A DNA stretch of 64,000 bases from Psilocybe azurescens (Eukaryota; Basidiomycota; Agaricomycetes; Agaricales; Agrocybaceae), in NCBI GenBank assembly GCA_023853785.1, contig JAJIRX010000512.1, positions 124,001 through 188,000 of the forward strand. The letters run 5' to 3'. Position 1 is the first letter of the stretch, and every line of letters begins with the position of its first letter. Positions 11,250 to 23,365 of the stretch are shown one piece after another. Under the pieces are notes generated by a model. The model made no database searches. It was given only the letters and a program-made list of their open reading frames with translations, and was not told the origin of the DNA. Both the position numbers and the translations under genes were made by a program.

Positions 11250-13466
11250 ATGGACCCCAGGCTTACCTCACTGGTCGTACTGGGTGTTTCTTGGGTGGTG
11301 TTTAAGCTACTAAGTACTGGCCGGCGAGACAAAAGTCTACCACCTGGCCCTCCGACCATCCCGCTTTTGGGAAATATACACTTGCTCCTGCTCAAATTCC
11401 CATTCTTGAAGTTCGCCGAACCACTCTTTCTTCCTGATTTTTCTTTCTCGCTCATTGTATCATAATGTACCAGGTTCACGGAATGGTCCAAACAGTATGG
11501 CGGGATAATGTCGGTACGAGCTTTATTTGTTGCAGGGATGAGTAACTGCACTGACTTGGGAAATACTAGTTGAAAGTTGCAAACGAAACGATCATCGTGG
11601 TTTCAGATGTGAGAGTCGTGAAGGAGCTCCTTGATGACCGCAGCAGCGAGACATCTTCCCGCCCTTTCTTTTACGCTTTAGATGTCGTCTCTGGGGGAAA
11701 CTACTTTGCTTTGGCATCTTCCGGTGAATGCAGTTTTCGTGTACGCTGGGTGATATGTATAATGACACTCAAACAGATAGTCACATCTGGAAAACGGGGC
11801 GCAAAGCAATACAACCTTTGTTAGCTCCTCAAGCCATCCAGGGATACATTCCAATTATGGAGACCGAAACAACACAGCTCCTATACGACACTTTGCACAA
11901 TCCCGAAGTAGTTTTCTCTATACTATATGATTTTCTTTAAATATCTGATACAATCATCACAGGACTTCTGCTCCCATGTCTCTCGCTCTATATTTTCGTT
12001 CATAGCTTCCGTTGTTTTCGGAAAGTCAGCACCGAGGCACAACTCGCCAGAACCCACGCAGTTCCGCGAATACATGCGTCAACTATCGAGGGTGGTATCT
12101 CCTGAGGCTGCGCCTGTTGACCTGATACCTATCCTCATGTACGTTCCAGAACGGTGGGCACCCTGGAAGCAGCTTTGGCGAAAGACACGAAAGCTACAGC
12201 GAGCTCTGTACTTTTTCCTATTGGAACACGCTGAACAGAGGATCAACAGCGGCAATAGGAGCAATAATTTCATTGAAAATATTCTGGATCGACAATCCGA
12301 GCTTGGATTAAATCGAGAAATGACTGCGTACATTTTCAATCCGAGTCACGTCTTTTAAATTTAATCACTTTTTGCTGAACCCAGTTACATTGGCGGGATT
12401 ATGATAGACGGCGGAACTGACACATCTTCAACACTTATACTATCTCTGGTCCTCTGTCTCTTGAAGTCTCCTGACGTTCTACGAAAGGCTCAAGATGAAA
12501 TTGATGCTGTTGTCGGCAATAAAAGACTTCCAGTCTCCAGTGATATTAATGCTTTGCCATATATCCAAGCAATGATAAAAGAGGTTCGTTGAAGATTGAT
12601 CCGGCGTCTTTTATTATAGTGGTGGCACAAGATATTCACAGACACTTCGTATGAGACCTGCTGGCCCCACTGGTATCCCTCATGCCACAATCAATGATTG
12701 TCAAGTGAGTGAATATATTCCAGAAGTCCCTCTTTAACTTCATCATTCTCAATGATTCAAGTATCGCGGATACCACATTCCCAAGGGTGCTGCTATTCTC
12801 GTCAATATATGTAAGTAACTGAGAGTGATCGACTCATGTTGTGATTTGTTCACAATATCCGAAGGGGCAATAATGCATGATCCAGGTATGTCCTATTCTA
12901 CGGCAATATTTGGATCCGTAATAATATGAATAAAGATCTCTTCGAACGCCCGGATGAATTTTGGCCGGAGCGGTACCTGTTGACCCCTGATGGGACAAAG
13001 CCTGGCCTTGACAAAGACTATACTATCCGTTCCACCTTTCCGTTTGGAAGTGGGAAGGTACATCTGCTTTGTTCCACTCTTTATACTTCTTCCAATTGAA
13101 AATACCCAACTTCTGTAGCGCCTCTGCCCTGGAATGCACCTGGGCGCTACGAATACGGTATAGGTCAGTCATGTTATCGATGATATCATCCTGACAACAG
13201 ACAACAGAATCTCATTGTCATGTACCTTATCTGGGCATTCAATTTTGCTCCTATGGATGGCTCAATACCTCAAACCAAAGAATGGAACATCGCAGATGAA
13301 TATATCGATGTCAATAAATTTTATTACATGTTGAGCATGCTACTGAGTACAGTTAAAGGGCGTAACCCCCACACCTAAGGCATTTAAGTGCAAAATTACC
13401 CCACGGGACAAAGAGAGGATGGAAGTCATCGATGACTGCTATAAGAGGATTATACGTACTGATTAG
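11250..13466 (+). CDS. Cytochrome P450 monooxygenase, 519 aa, 13 exons
   Basis: Exons: 11250-11410, 11474-11513, 11570-11723, 11777-11907, 11963-12327, 12385-12583, 12642-12704, 12762-12810, 12865-12885, 12936-13057, 13119-13157, 13208-13309, 13353-13466. They total 1,560 nt and read as one frame to TAG, with GT..AG introns of about 43-66 bp. The N-terminus is a membrane anchor ([15 protein letters not shown]) followed by the proline hinge [13 protein letters not shown]. The I-helix oxygen motif is GGTDTSS, the K-helix ExxR is ETLR, and [12 protein letters not shown] precedes the haem loop [15 protein letters not shown] with the axial cysteine. The length is normal for a microsomal fungal P450. 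It would be bound to the ER membrane and take electrons from P450 reductase; the substrate cannot be inferred. It is related to the truncated copy at 4.6-5.5 kb. No further pathway genes are adjacent, so a metabolite cluster is not supported. Confidence 0.9.
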
Positions 13467-13601
13467 CTTCTTCTCTGGCGGGAAAGTCGCAGTCGCACCA
13501 TAGTAATTGGGGAGCCGTTGATATTTGGAATACGTTCTCTCCCATTTTTATGTTGTATTGTAGATTGTATTCGAAGGTTCTTCTTGCCTGATCGTTTTTA
13601 T

Positions 13602-13725
13602 AGGGGCAACCGGAAATTCAAGTGCCAACATGCGAGCCTTGAGTGCACATTTACGCGTTAGTTATGCGCTAGGTATGCGCTAGTTGCGCGCTAGCTTGCT
13701 CAAGTGCACGCAAGTTGGTAAATAC
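13602..13725. mobile_element. End of a TIR element (family also at 32.7-33.2 kb)
   Basis: AGGGGCAA followed by AAATTCAAGTG, GTGCACATTTA and GCGCGCTAGCTTGC matches, in order, the reverse complement of 33150-33235. The partner end was not found downstream, so this is probably a broken copy. Confidence 0.55.
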
Positions 13726-14514
13726 TGTGAAATAGATGATGACTTTGATTTACTGTATTAAAGTCATCCAGCATTTAAAGAACTGCTGGCAGTAGCGCTG
13801 GAGTCCAGTTGTGTCTAGAAAGACAAATATGACTTTGGCCATGAATTTGAATCGCAACTGATAACTATGGAGTGGCTAATGTAATTGCAGAATAATCTAT
13901 TGGGACCTGTATACTATAGCTATGTAGTGACTTTACATTCCCTAACACTATGTGCATATCTAAAGCTCATGCAGATGCATTCAATTACCCAACAATGAAC
14001 GCAGGATATGTTTTGATGGCAATACTTGGCATGAGAAATTTTAGAAAACAGTGGCACCGACGAACGCGAATGGACGAGCGTCAAGCTCGACGCATGCATC
14101 CTTAAGTCGTGTTCGCTGTATTCTCCGTCTGATCCTCCCTCTCCCTCCCTATCTCCCTTCCGTTCGTCATTATCGGAAGTGGCTCAGTTCACGAGGAGCG
14201 GCGTGCAATTGCCTTCCCAATCGGTGTCGAGACCGAAAATGGAGGTCAACAGCGTGGTCGTGGATGTGAGGACGGGTGGTACAAGGATGGTGTCCGCGTG
14301 CGAGAGAAGGCTTACGCAGTAGCTGTACCCGATCTGTTAAACAGTGTCAGCGGAATGTATGCAGGAGGGGGGTTCTTGGCTGGATGTGGACAGAGAGAGT
14401 GAGAGATAGAGTGGAGGAGTGAAGGGACGGCCAGATTGAATGGACAAGATTTTCTGCAACGAAACTTATGAACACACGGACGACATGTTGGGATCAGTCA
14501 CGTATCAAATCCCG
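13726..14514. other. Intergenic; no gene supported
   Basis: There are short frames only. A CT-rich patch lies at about 14110-14165. A 73-codon frame at 14440-14661 runs across the start of the inverted repeat and is partly mirrored near 23.2-23.36 kb, but it has no recognisable family. Confidence 0.5.
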
Positions 14515-16486
14515 TCGTTATCAAAATTTGAACACCGCTCGAACAATGTGAGAATTAATGCGAACTGCACGTCGTTCTTCCTCAACCAAACGCACGTGCT
14601 CTTAGCGACGTCTAAGTTCTCCTTGTATAATTTCAATCCTCTTGATTCCCAAACTATGTAATATCCAATCTAGTTAATGACCAAGTTGTGGCTGTAGGAA
14701 GATCACCGATTCATATGCATTTTACAACGTGGACCCCTATGAGCAAACTGGTGCATTCCGGTGCTGGTGCGTTCATTTTACCTTGGTTGTCGTGTCATCT
14801 AGCAGACTTCCGATAGTCCATGGTAGCTGGATCGCCCAATTACATCCATCCGACCTCAATTGGCAGTATCATTTACCTCCACTTCACCGCGCTTTCGACA
14901 ATCGCCGTCATTATTCAAACTGTTCAACAACTCTTTTCACCCATATCTTCGTTCTTCACCATATATGGCTTCTACTACTTGAGTTCGAAGAGTCATACTA
15001 GTCATGACGTGCAGGCGGAGGAGGAATTGACAACGAACCACCGTGCATTTGTGCTCCCTCCCATCCCTTGTCCTTTCAAATGCACATTCTCTCACGTGGC
15101 TGGAGGTATCGTCCACACGATTAGAATCAGGCAGAAGAATCATCCTTAACCCAGTCATTCAACACTTATTTCTACCAGAGCTCACTCCCCCCTTTCCCCT
15201 GCATGAATTTTCCGCGGGCGTCATCTAACCTGGCTTGGCAGTTGCATCTGAACGTCCCGGCACCCTTCCCCCAATACTGTCCAAAGTGTGTGGATGGTCG
15301 GTATTCGGTGTCTCTGTCTTTCGTGATGGGCATGAACTGAACTTCGATGTCGTCAGCCGTGGGACGGGAATCAAGCTGGGCTATATGTTGAGTGTGGCGA
15401 ATGGGATTTGTCTTGGATAATCGGAAGAGCTTTGGCGCGTATGTCCCTTATTTTCAACAATATTAAGCGACGTTGAGGCACATATACCGACATTGTGACG
15501 CAGAGTATCAATTTCCTTCTTTCTGTACTCATGCCCGTCTCGCCCTGCGCAGCGTCCGACAGATGCTGCATGGAAGGTGACGTCGGAACACTCATTTCCT
15601 CATATTCGTACCGTCATCTACTACATCTACGGCGCCGATTACGCTTTGACTTGACGTGAGATAATGAATTTGATAAAGGAAAATAGACAAACGGTGACGT
15701 CTTGAAAATTGTCCTGGTGGCCTCGTGTATTCTTTCCACTGGAAGCTATTTAAGCCTCACAGGCAGTTGAAATGATCCTATTTTGGGAATCGTGCGGCGG
15801 ATGTCCTGTGATAGGCAATTGATAGGCGTCTATCAGCGTTCGCGATCTCATCTTGAGATACTTGTCTGTCTGTCACTGCTTTGTCACCACCCTTCGCGCT
15901 CGGGTCCAGGCGCTTATGTCGATCACCCCAGAAACCGCAATGTGGGCTGAATCCAGTTGTCCAATGAGATGCCGTATCTAAACTTGTCCCGCCCAAGTAT
16001 CCACACATTGCCAATGCATTAGACAGCAGTAATGAGCGCCTACCTCTAAACGGGACATTCCGAACCACAAGTCTCTGTTACCCCTTTTCCTCTCCTGCAA
16101 CATACGCTGATGGGCGCCTGTATCCGTCTACTCACATTCCTACACGACTTTATGTATACAGTATAAAATTTATGAGGCCTAGTTTCACACCACTGACGAC
16201 ATACCCGATAATCGCCATAACGCAACCCTTATGTTTCTTGTATCTATCACTGTCGCCGTCCACAGAGCTATATGAATAAAAGAATGCTTCTGTAGCCTGA
16301 TCTCCCCGGAAAATCGCATGCTCCCTCCCACTGCTCGAGGAACGGATGTCCTGTGGTGTTCTTTTCTATCCAGAACGAACCAAGTTAAATGTGCGATGAG
16401 AATTGAGCGAGAAACGTTCATGAGATTGTCTGGACCTGTGTAATAACAGCAATCGAAGTCAACAGGAGTTTGTCCTTTCCGGCATG
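14515..16486. repeat. Inverted repeat, left outer arm (diverged)
   Basis: This stretch is the reverse complement of roughly 20704-23365, with substitutions and indels (about 80% similar by eye). Anchors include GCATTTTACAACGTGGAC at 14719 with its complement near 23160, TTCAACAACTCTTTTCACC near 14920 with its complement near 22900, and the block around 15781 with its complement around 21350. Reading frames here (for example 14820-15149 plus, 15778-16068 minus, 16185-16604 minus) are not conserved as frames between the arms, so I do not call genes. Confidence 0.85.
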
Positions 16487-17125
16487 TTTTCCCACTTGAA
16501 GCTTCTGCAAATTCACATTGCACGGTATTTTCTGAGTCCGTGGCACACAATTTCGAATAAGTGATTATATTTAGCTGACTGGTATTCCTGACATGTGAAG
16601 CCAATTCAGAATGGAAGGGACGACAAGCATGACTACTATGAAGTCATACATTCATCAATATGATTCTTAACTGACTATAGTGACGGCCGTGAACTTCGCG
16701 TGAACTTGAGAAGAGAGACGATGAGACATCCTATTCGTGTGGCTTGAGGCCCGAGCTTGGTCACTCTCGCAACCGTGCTAACAGGAACCTGCAATCGACA
16801 GTCACATGGTGAGAATAATATGAACCAGTCGAAGTTTAGATCTGTGACAGGGGCAACCAAGGACTTTATGTGTACACAAGCCAACCGGCGTGTAGATCTA
16901 TTAGCAGTGAGCATCATAAAATAATATGAGTTCTGGGAAGAAAGCTAGAGTGTGCAATTTTTGGATACAAGCTTCGTCGAAAATGTACACAGGCGTTTCT
17001 AGCTGCCGGATATTTTTAATAGATCTGTCAAGTTCACCCAACCGTCGAAATTCGGAGTATTTTTAAGCACAAATGTTACACAGAAAACAGTTCAAAGAAA
17101 TTCAGATATGCCAAGGGGGCCGCAG

Positions 17126-17132
17126 TATATAA
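17126..17132 (+). promoter_or_regulatory. TATA box of secreted protein gene, copy 1
   Basis: TATATAA lies 106 bp before the ATG at 17232, followed by a leader containing TCTTCAGTTCACTGAATC. It is identical in the mirrored copy. Confidence 0.5.
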
Positions 17133-17231
17133 GCTCAAGTCGACCGTCACTTATCTTCAGTTCACTGAATCATTCTAAGGACTGTCCCAAAGACAAAGAA
17201 AATTTTCAAAGCAAATTATCGCATAACGACA

Positions 17232-17776
17232 ATGTTTTCCAAGGCCGTCTTCACCAATGTACTCGCAGTGGTCGCAATGATTACCATTGCAAGTGCTATA
17301 CCCACCTCCAATGTCTTCGGGGAAAGAGCAGCAGTGCGTTGATTTTTTCCCCAACTTTATCATGACTTTCAACTAAATACACTCGATTATAACAGAGTGC
17401 CACTCCGAACGTGGAGGTGTGTACTGGGAACATCGGGACAGGATGCGTGAACATCCCTGTCGGCTCCGACGCCTGCATCAACTTCACTGGCGGGCTCAGC
17501 TTCCTCGACAAGGAATCGTCAGCCGTTGTTGTCCCAGGTGGTTTTGTTTGCAGTTTCTTCGCGTACGTGCCTATTTCTTTGTCGCCTTATAGAGCATGTT
17601 GGTCTGATACTAAGATTTGAAATTTAAGTGACGCCGGTTGCTTGGCTCCTCAAGGGGGCGCGGGCCAGGTGGTCTTGCAAGGTGGATCTTGGAGCTTCCT
17701 GTCGCCGGTGCCTGGAACCGCTGGGAATGTCAACTTTAACGACCAAGCAAGCTCATTCAGCTGCAGCCCAGTTTAG
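17232..17776 (+). CDS. Small Cys-rich secreted protein, 138 aa, copy 1
   Basis: Exons are 17232-17333, 17396-17562 and 17629-17776 (417 nt, stop TAG). The introns are GTGCGT..AACAG (62 bp) and GTACGT..TTAAG (66 bp). Residues 1-22 form a signal peptide (MFSKAVFTNVLAVVAMITIA). The mature part has six cysteines in the patterns VCTGN-n3-GCVN, DACINF, VCSFFADAGC and FSCSP, with Gly/Ser-rich strands between them. The spacing is reminiscent of fungal secreted proteins with a beta/gamma-crystallin-like fold, but this is a resemblance and not an assignment. The protein should be extracellular and disulphide-bonded. The start is set by the first ATG after the TATA box and by the signal peptide. An identical gene lies in the opposite arm, transcribed toward this one. 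Confidence 0.8.
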
Positions 17777-18000
17777 TTTCGTGTTGTACTTTTGTTAAGT
17801 GTGGTATTGAAGGACCTACGAGCAGATTTATAAGAAATATAACACCGATGTTTAGTTTGAAGGCACCAGTAGCCAGTATTCATTACGATCAGCTTTATTA
17901 TGCAATGGTTTCTCTGATCAGAATTCGTGCATTATGGTCCAGAATGTCGGAGTAGTGAACATCAACGCATGACCTCGGTTCACCGCTTCAAGCAGCTATA

Positions 18001-19189
18001 ATGCTAACTACATCTACTAAATGAACTCGTACATTAGGGTCCTGAACGTCAGAATAGTGGACATCATGCATGACCCCAACGAGTTAAGGCACTTACAGAG
18101 ATTTTAGATTAAATGACTTGATAACTTCGTAAATAAGGAAGGAGAAGCCTGGAATCGAGCTGTATATACCCTTGATATGTGATTTGGGAATTATTTCTGC
18201 CACAATGACCAAACTTCGAGACGAGGACTCAATAGTTAAGGTATATATATATGTATTCCAACTTGAATTAGCAACTGGACTTGAATACAAATTCAGGAAA
18301 CCCAACAGAAGTGTATTAGCCATTCGACAGCGGAAAGTATAATGGCAAGATGGTTGCATGGATGACAGGCTGCTCCGTGCTGAGACTCCGGACAGAGCGT
18401 CGTCATCAGAAAAATACCATACGAAACATATGTTAGGACCAAATGGACGTATTTTTGACGAGTTATTGTCCCCGACATATCTGTGAGTGTTATCCACATC
18501 TCGAAAAAGTGGTACTCATAGAATTAGATCCTGCAGATCGAGGTAGAAAAAACAGACGTGAGCAGAGACATTCTTTCCAGCGTACACACCTTCGGAATAA
18601 ACCAGTCGATGCACCACTGTCCTACGAACATCCTCGTACCCATTTACTAATAAATCGACGTCTTCGCATCTCCCTGGAACCTTATATACAGAGGTCTGTA
18701 TCCACTCCCAAACACGAATCTCCAACAAGGGATCCATCCATTATGAGTTCATCCTGCCACTCGGATATGGCCCTATCGCTATGGCGTTAGCAAGTGCATC
18801 CTACTTTGTCGTTGGACACTGCAACTGTAGCGTCGGGGCAATAAATACACAAATGACCCATATATCGTATTCTTTAACTGTAACTCTGGATGTTGACCTG
18901 TTGACTTACAATATGAACAACGACTTTCTATCGCCGTTATTCTGTGCCTATGTCACCTCTGTTTAAATTGTTCTTGTAAAACAAAAACGCACCATCGTTA
19001 ACGGATGTTGATGCTAATTTTCATGATAGATAACTAGTACTATGGTCCAATAGCAAGTCCTGATCTCACAGGCTTTGCTCCGTTCTTTGTGCACTACGGA
19101 AAAGTCGCGTCTGGAAACTATCAGATATTCAGTGCCATTACCAAAGTATTCGTCCATCCGAAACTTCATCTTGCAAATGTAATTTCCGT
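18001..19189. other. Spacer between the arms of the inverted repeat
   Basis: The spacer is about 1.19 kb and non-palindromic. Its first 80 bases contain a diverged copy of 17929-17978 (GTGCATTATGGTCC versus GTACATTAGGGTCC, then AGTAGTGAACATC versus AATAGTGGACATC). At 19037-19189 a plus-strand frame reads like real protein (YYGPIASPDLTGFAPFFVHY, then VFVHPKLHLANV) but stops being coding where the right arm begins. It may be a gene remnant cut by formation of the repeat. Two longer frames (18093-18497 minus and 18443-18790 plus) overlap each other and are not supported. Confidence 0.6.
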
Positions 19190-19413
19190 TATAGCTGCTT
19201 GAAGCGGTGAACCGAGGTCATGCGTTGATGTTCACTACTCCGACATTCTGGACCATAATGCACGAATTCTGATCAGAGAAACCATTGCATAATAAAGCTG
19301 ATCGTAATGAATACTGGCTACTGGTGCCTTCAAACTAAACATCGGTGTTATATTTCTTATAAATCTGCTCGTAGGTCCTTCAATACCACACTTAACAAAA
19401 GTACAACACGAAA

Positions 19414-19958
19414 CTAAACTGGGCTGCAGCTGAATGAGCTTGCTTGGTCGTTAAAGTTGACATTCCCAGCGGTTCCAGGCACCGGCGACAGGAAGCTCCA
19501 AGATCCACCTTGCAAGACCACCTGGCCCGCGCCCCCTTGAGGAGCCAAGCAACCGGCGTCACTTAAATTTCAAATCTTAGTATCAGACCAACATGCTCTA
19601 TAAGGCGACAAAGAAATAGGCACGTACGCGAAGAAACTGCAAACAAAACCACCTGGGACAACAACGGCTGACGATTCCTTGTCGAGGAAGCTGAGCCCGC
19701 CAGTGAAGTTGATGCAGGCGTCGGAGCCGACAGGGATGTTCACGCATCCTGTCCCGATGTTCCCAGTACACACCTCCACGTTCGGAGTGGCACTCTGTTA
19801 TAATCGAGTGTATTTAGTTGAAAGTCATGATAAAGTTGGGGAAAAAATCAACGCACTGCTGCTCTTTCCCCGAAGACATTGGAGGTGGGTATAGCACTTG
19901 CAATGGTAATCATTGCGACCACTGCGAGTACATTGGTGAAGACGGCCTTGGAAAACAT
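19414..19958 (-). CDS. Small Cys-rich secreted protein, 138 aa, copy 2
   Basis: Mirror exons are 19857-19958, 19628-19794 and 19414-19561 on the minus strand, identical to the copy at 17232-17776 in exons, introns and flanks. The protein has the same signal peptide and six-cysteine mature region. The two genes converge on the 1.2-kb spacer. With complete identity over the gene and its promoter, both copies should be expressed alike if each is functional. An assembly artefact would also produce this picture. Confidence 0.78.
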
Positions 19959-20057
19959 TGTCGTTATGCGATAATTTGCTTTGAAAATTTTCTTTGTCTT
20001 TGGGACAGTCCTTAGAATGATTCAGTGAACTGAAGATAAGTGACGGTCGACTTGAGC

Positions 20058-20064
20058 TTATATA
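20058..20064 (-). promoter_or_regulatory. TATA box of secreted protein gene, copy 2
   Basis: This is the mirror image of the TATATAA at 17126-17132, 100 bp upstream of the start codon at 19958. Confidence 0.5.
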
Positions 20065-20703
20065 CTGCGGCCCCCTTGGCATATCTGAATTTCTTTGAAC
20101 TGTTTTCTGTGTAACATTTGTGCTTAAAAATACTCCGAATTTCGACGGTTGGGTGAACTTGACAGATCTATTAAAAATATCCGGCAGCTAGAAACGCCTG
20201 TGTACATTTTCGACGAAGCTTGTATCCAAAAATTGCACACTCTAGCTTTCTTCCCAGAACTCATATTATTTTATGATGCTCACTGCTAATAGATCTACAC
20301 GCCGGTTGGCTTGTGTACACATAAAGTCCTTGGTTGCCCCTGTCACAGATCTAAACTTCGACTGGTTCATATTATTCTCACCATGTGACTGTCGATTGCA
20401 GGTTCCTGTTAGCACGGTTGCGAGAGTGACCAAGCTCGGGCCTCAAGCCACACGAATAGGATGTCTCATCGTCTCTCTTCTCAAGTTCACGCGAAGTTCA
20501 CGGCCGTCACTATAGTCAGTTAAGAATCATATTGATGAATGTATGACTTCATAGTAGTCATGCTTGTCGTCCCTTCCATTCTGAATTGGCTTCACATGTC
20601 AGGAATACCAGTCAGCTAAATATAATCACTTATTCGAAATTGTGTGCCACGGACTCAGAAAATACCGTGCAATGTGAATTTGCAGAAGCTTCAAGTGGGA
20701 AAA

Positions 20704-23365
20704 CACGTCGGAAAGGACAAACTCCTGTTGCCTTGGATAGCTGTTATTACACAGGTCTGGAAAATCTCATCAATGTTTCTCGCTCAATTCTCATCCCACT
20801 TTTAACTTGGTTCGTTCTGGATAGAAAAACAGAATACAAGGAATTCCGTTCCCACGAGCGGTGAGAGCATGCGATCTTCCGAGGAGATCCGGCTACAGAG
20901 GTCTTCTTTTATCCATACAGTTCTGTGGAAGGCGATAATGATAGATGCAAGAAATGTAAGGGTTTCTCATCAGTACTGTGAAACCAGGCGCCATAAATTT
21001 TATATTATATACATAAAGTAGTGTAGGAACGTGAGGAGAGGGATATAGGCGCCTAACAGCATGTGTTGCAACAGAGAAGGGGTAACAGATTCTTGTGGTT
21101 GGGAATGTCCCATTTAGACGTAGGCGTTCATTCCTGCTGTCTAGTATGTTGGCGATGCGTATATAAATATGCGGACCCAATTTAGATACAGCCCACACTG
21201 CGGTTTCTGGGGTGCCCGACATAAGCGCCTGGAACCGAACGCGACGTTCGCTGACAAAGCAGTGACAGACCATGAGACATTATCTCGAGATGAAGATCGC
21301 CAACGCCGATAGACGCCTATCGATTGCCTATCACAGGACATCCGTCGCACGATTCCCAAAATAGCATCATTTCAGCTGCCTGTGAAGCCTTAAATATCTT
21401 CCAGTCTCACGAATATACGAGGCCATCAGAACAATTTTCAAGACGTCACCGTTTGTCTATTTTCTTTTATCAAATTCATTATCTCACGTCAAGTCATGGG
21501 ACATTGGGGTATGCACACACTCTCGTAAATTTCGACCCATGAACTAGGTTCTGTGTGGTTATCACTCGTCTTTTCAAAGGTCCAATCGTAATGTAACGGT
21601 CCAAAAACCTCTTGGAACCAGCGCACTTTCGTAGCATCATCATCGAATTAAACTGCATTTATCAACAATTCTTACGTTTGTTACATTGTATGCTGTTCTT
21701 CTCAGTGCACTTTCGAAAGAAGATATGTATTCGGGAAATTTTCTGTACGTCTCTCACCCCTCCAGCTGTGCGAACTTGAGCCTCGTTCTGGCTGTGTTGA
21801 TCCTGTTCGAATTCAACATTGGCCTCAGCCTAGTCGATCAACTTGTTGTGTCAGTCTCGGTAAAGAATTCGGTAACAGCTAATGAATCAAACTCGATGAA
21901 TCTGCAATGCTTAAACTATCCAGTCTAGACGTTGTTTCTGATTAGAATGATTTTCTATCGCTCGGAAAAATGAACTGTACCTATTACTTCGTAAGATGCG
22001 CAGCCGTGTAACGTTACTGAAATGCGAGAAGTAAGCCTTAAGCTAATCCTGATAAAAGAAACTCACCGAGGTCAAAACAGAGCTGTGAATATGGGGGACA
22101 GTGGACGTGGCGGTGGAGTGGAAAGGTGGATGTTGGTATGGGTGTCGATGAAGTAGGCGGATGTGGAAAGAGATGCAAGAGATGGTCATTCAGGTGACGG
22201 AGGCGACGGAGGCGTAATCGGCGCTGTAGATGAAGTAGATGGCGGTATGAATACGAGAAAATGCGTGTCCCGACGCCACCTCCCATGCAGATGCAGCATC
22301 TTTCGGAAGCTGCGCGGGTGAGATGGACATGAGTAGAGAAAGAAGGAAATTGAGTATCTGCATAGAAATGTCCATATATGCGCTTCAACGTCGCTTGATA
22401 TACGTGAAAACAGAAGAGAAACGCACCAAAGTTCTTCGGACTGTCCAGAATACATCTCACTTGTGACATTCGACAAATAGCCAAAGCCCGACCCCCGTCG
22501 TACGGCTGACGACATTGAAGTTAAGTTCATGCTCGTCTCGAAAGACGGAGATACTGCATACCGAACTTGCACAGACCTAGGACTGTATTGACGGAGGGAG
22601 TCGGTGCTGCTGCTAACCGCGTTTAGATCACGCGCGGGTCAACGTCATGCACGAGAAAAGGGGGAGTGAGCTGTGGTAGAAATGAGTATTGAATGACGAG
22701 GTTAAGGCAAATTATTCTGTCTGATGATTCTAATCGTGTGGATGATACCTCCAGCCACGTGAGAAAATGTGCATTTGAAAGGACAAGGGATGGGAGGAAG
22801 CGAAAACACACGGTGGTTCATCAATTCCGCCTCTGCCTGCAAGTCACGACTCTTCGCATTCAAGTAGTAGAAGTTATATATGGTGAAGAGTAAAAAATAG
22901 CGGTGAAAAGAGTTGTTGAGGAGTTCGAATCATGACAGCGATGGTCGAAAGCGTGGTGAAGCGGAAGGGAAACGATGCTGCCCTTCGAGGTCGAGTGAAG
23001 TAATCGGACGATCCGGAGGACATGGCCCATTAGAATTCAGTTGGATGTCACTAATGTATCTGAAAGTTGAACCAGGTTCAGCCACAAACGACACGACAAC
23101 CAAGGTAAAACGAACGCACCGGCACTACAATGCTCCGGTCTGCTCAGAACGGTCCACGTTGTAAAATGCATAGGAATCGGTGATCGTCTTTCAGTAACAA
23201 TGCGGTTATTCACTAGGTTGAATATCACACTCTTTGGGAATCTTGAAGATTAGCATTAAGCGAGAGGAACTTGGACGCAGGTAAGAGTACTTTGGGTCGA
23301 GGAAGGACGACGTGGAGTTCGCATTACTCCGAACATCGTTCGAGCGGAGCTTAAATTCTGATGTG
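20704..23365. repeat. Inverted repeat, right outer arm (diverged)
   Basis: This is the reverse complement of about 14515-16486 at roughly 80% similarity, and longer than its partner because of insertions (for example around 21440-22300). Similarity fades near 23365, where AAGCTCCGCTCGAACGATG still matches ACACCGCTCGAACAATG at about 14535. No frame is shared intact between the arms; 22038-22484 minus (148 codons) is rich in His/Leu/Arg and looks non-coding. Confidence 0.8.

Larger units (their letters stand above)
16487..18000. repeat. Inverted repeat, left inner arm (apparently identical)
   Basis: Every position x compared pairs with 37190-x on the other strand (19190-20703). Stretches checked base by base, including 16605-16680 and 17629-18000, show no difference, and all reading frames translate identically. 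The arm ends sharply at AGCAGCTATA (18000). It contains a complete small secreted protein gene. Confidence 0.92.
19190..20703. repeat. Inverted repeat, right inner arm (apparently identical)
   Basis: This is the mirror of 16487-18000 (coordinates sum to 37190). It begins at TATAGCTGCTTGAAGCGG. The first clear mismatches against the left arm appear near 20706. Confidence 0.92.

Noticed and set aside
11219..11551. 110-codon minus-strand ORF over the first P450 exon
   Set aside because: Shadow frame of the P450, whose exon joins and motifs are far stronger.
11250..13466. Secondary-metabolite cluster around the P450
   Set aside because: No synthase, transporter or regulator is present within the window; only a truncated P450 paralogue lies nearby.
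22038..22484. 148-codon minus-strand ORF in the right outer arm
   Set aside because: His/Leu/Arg-rich translation, not preserved in the mirrored left arm.
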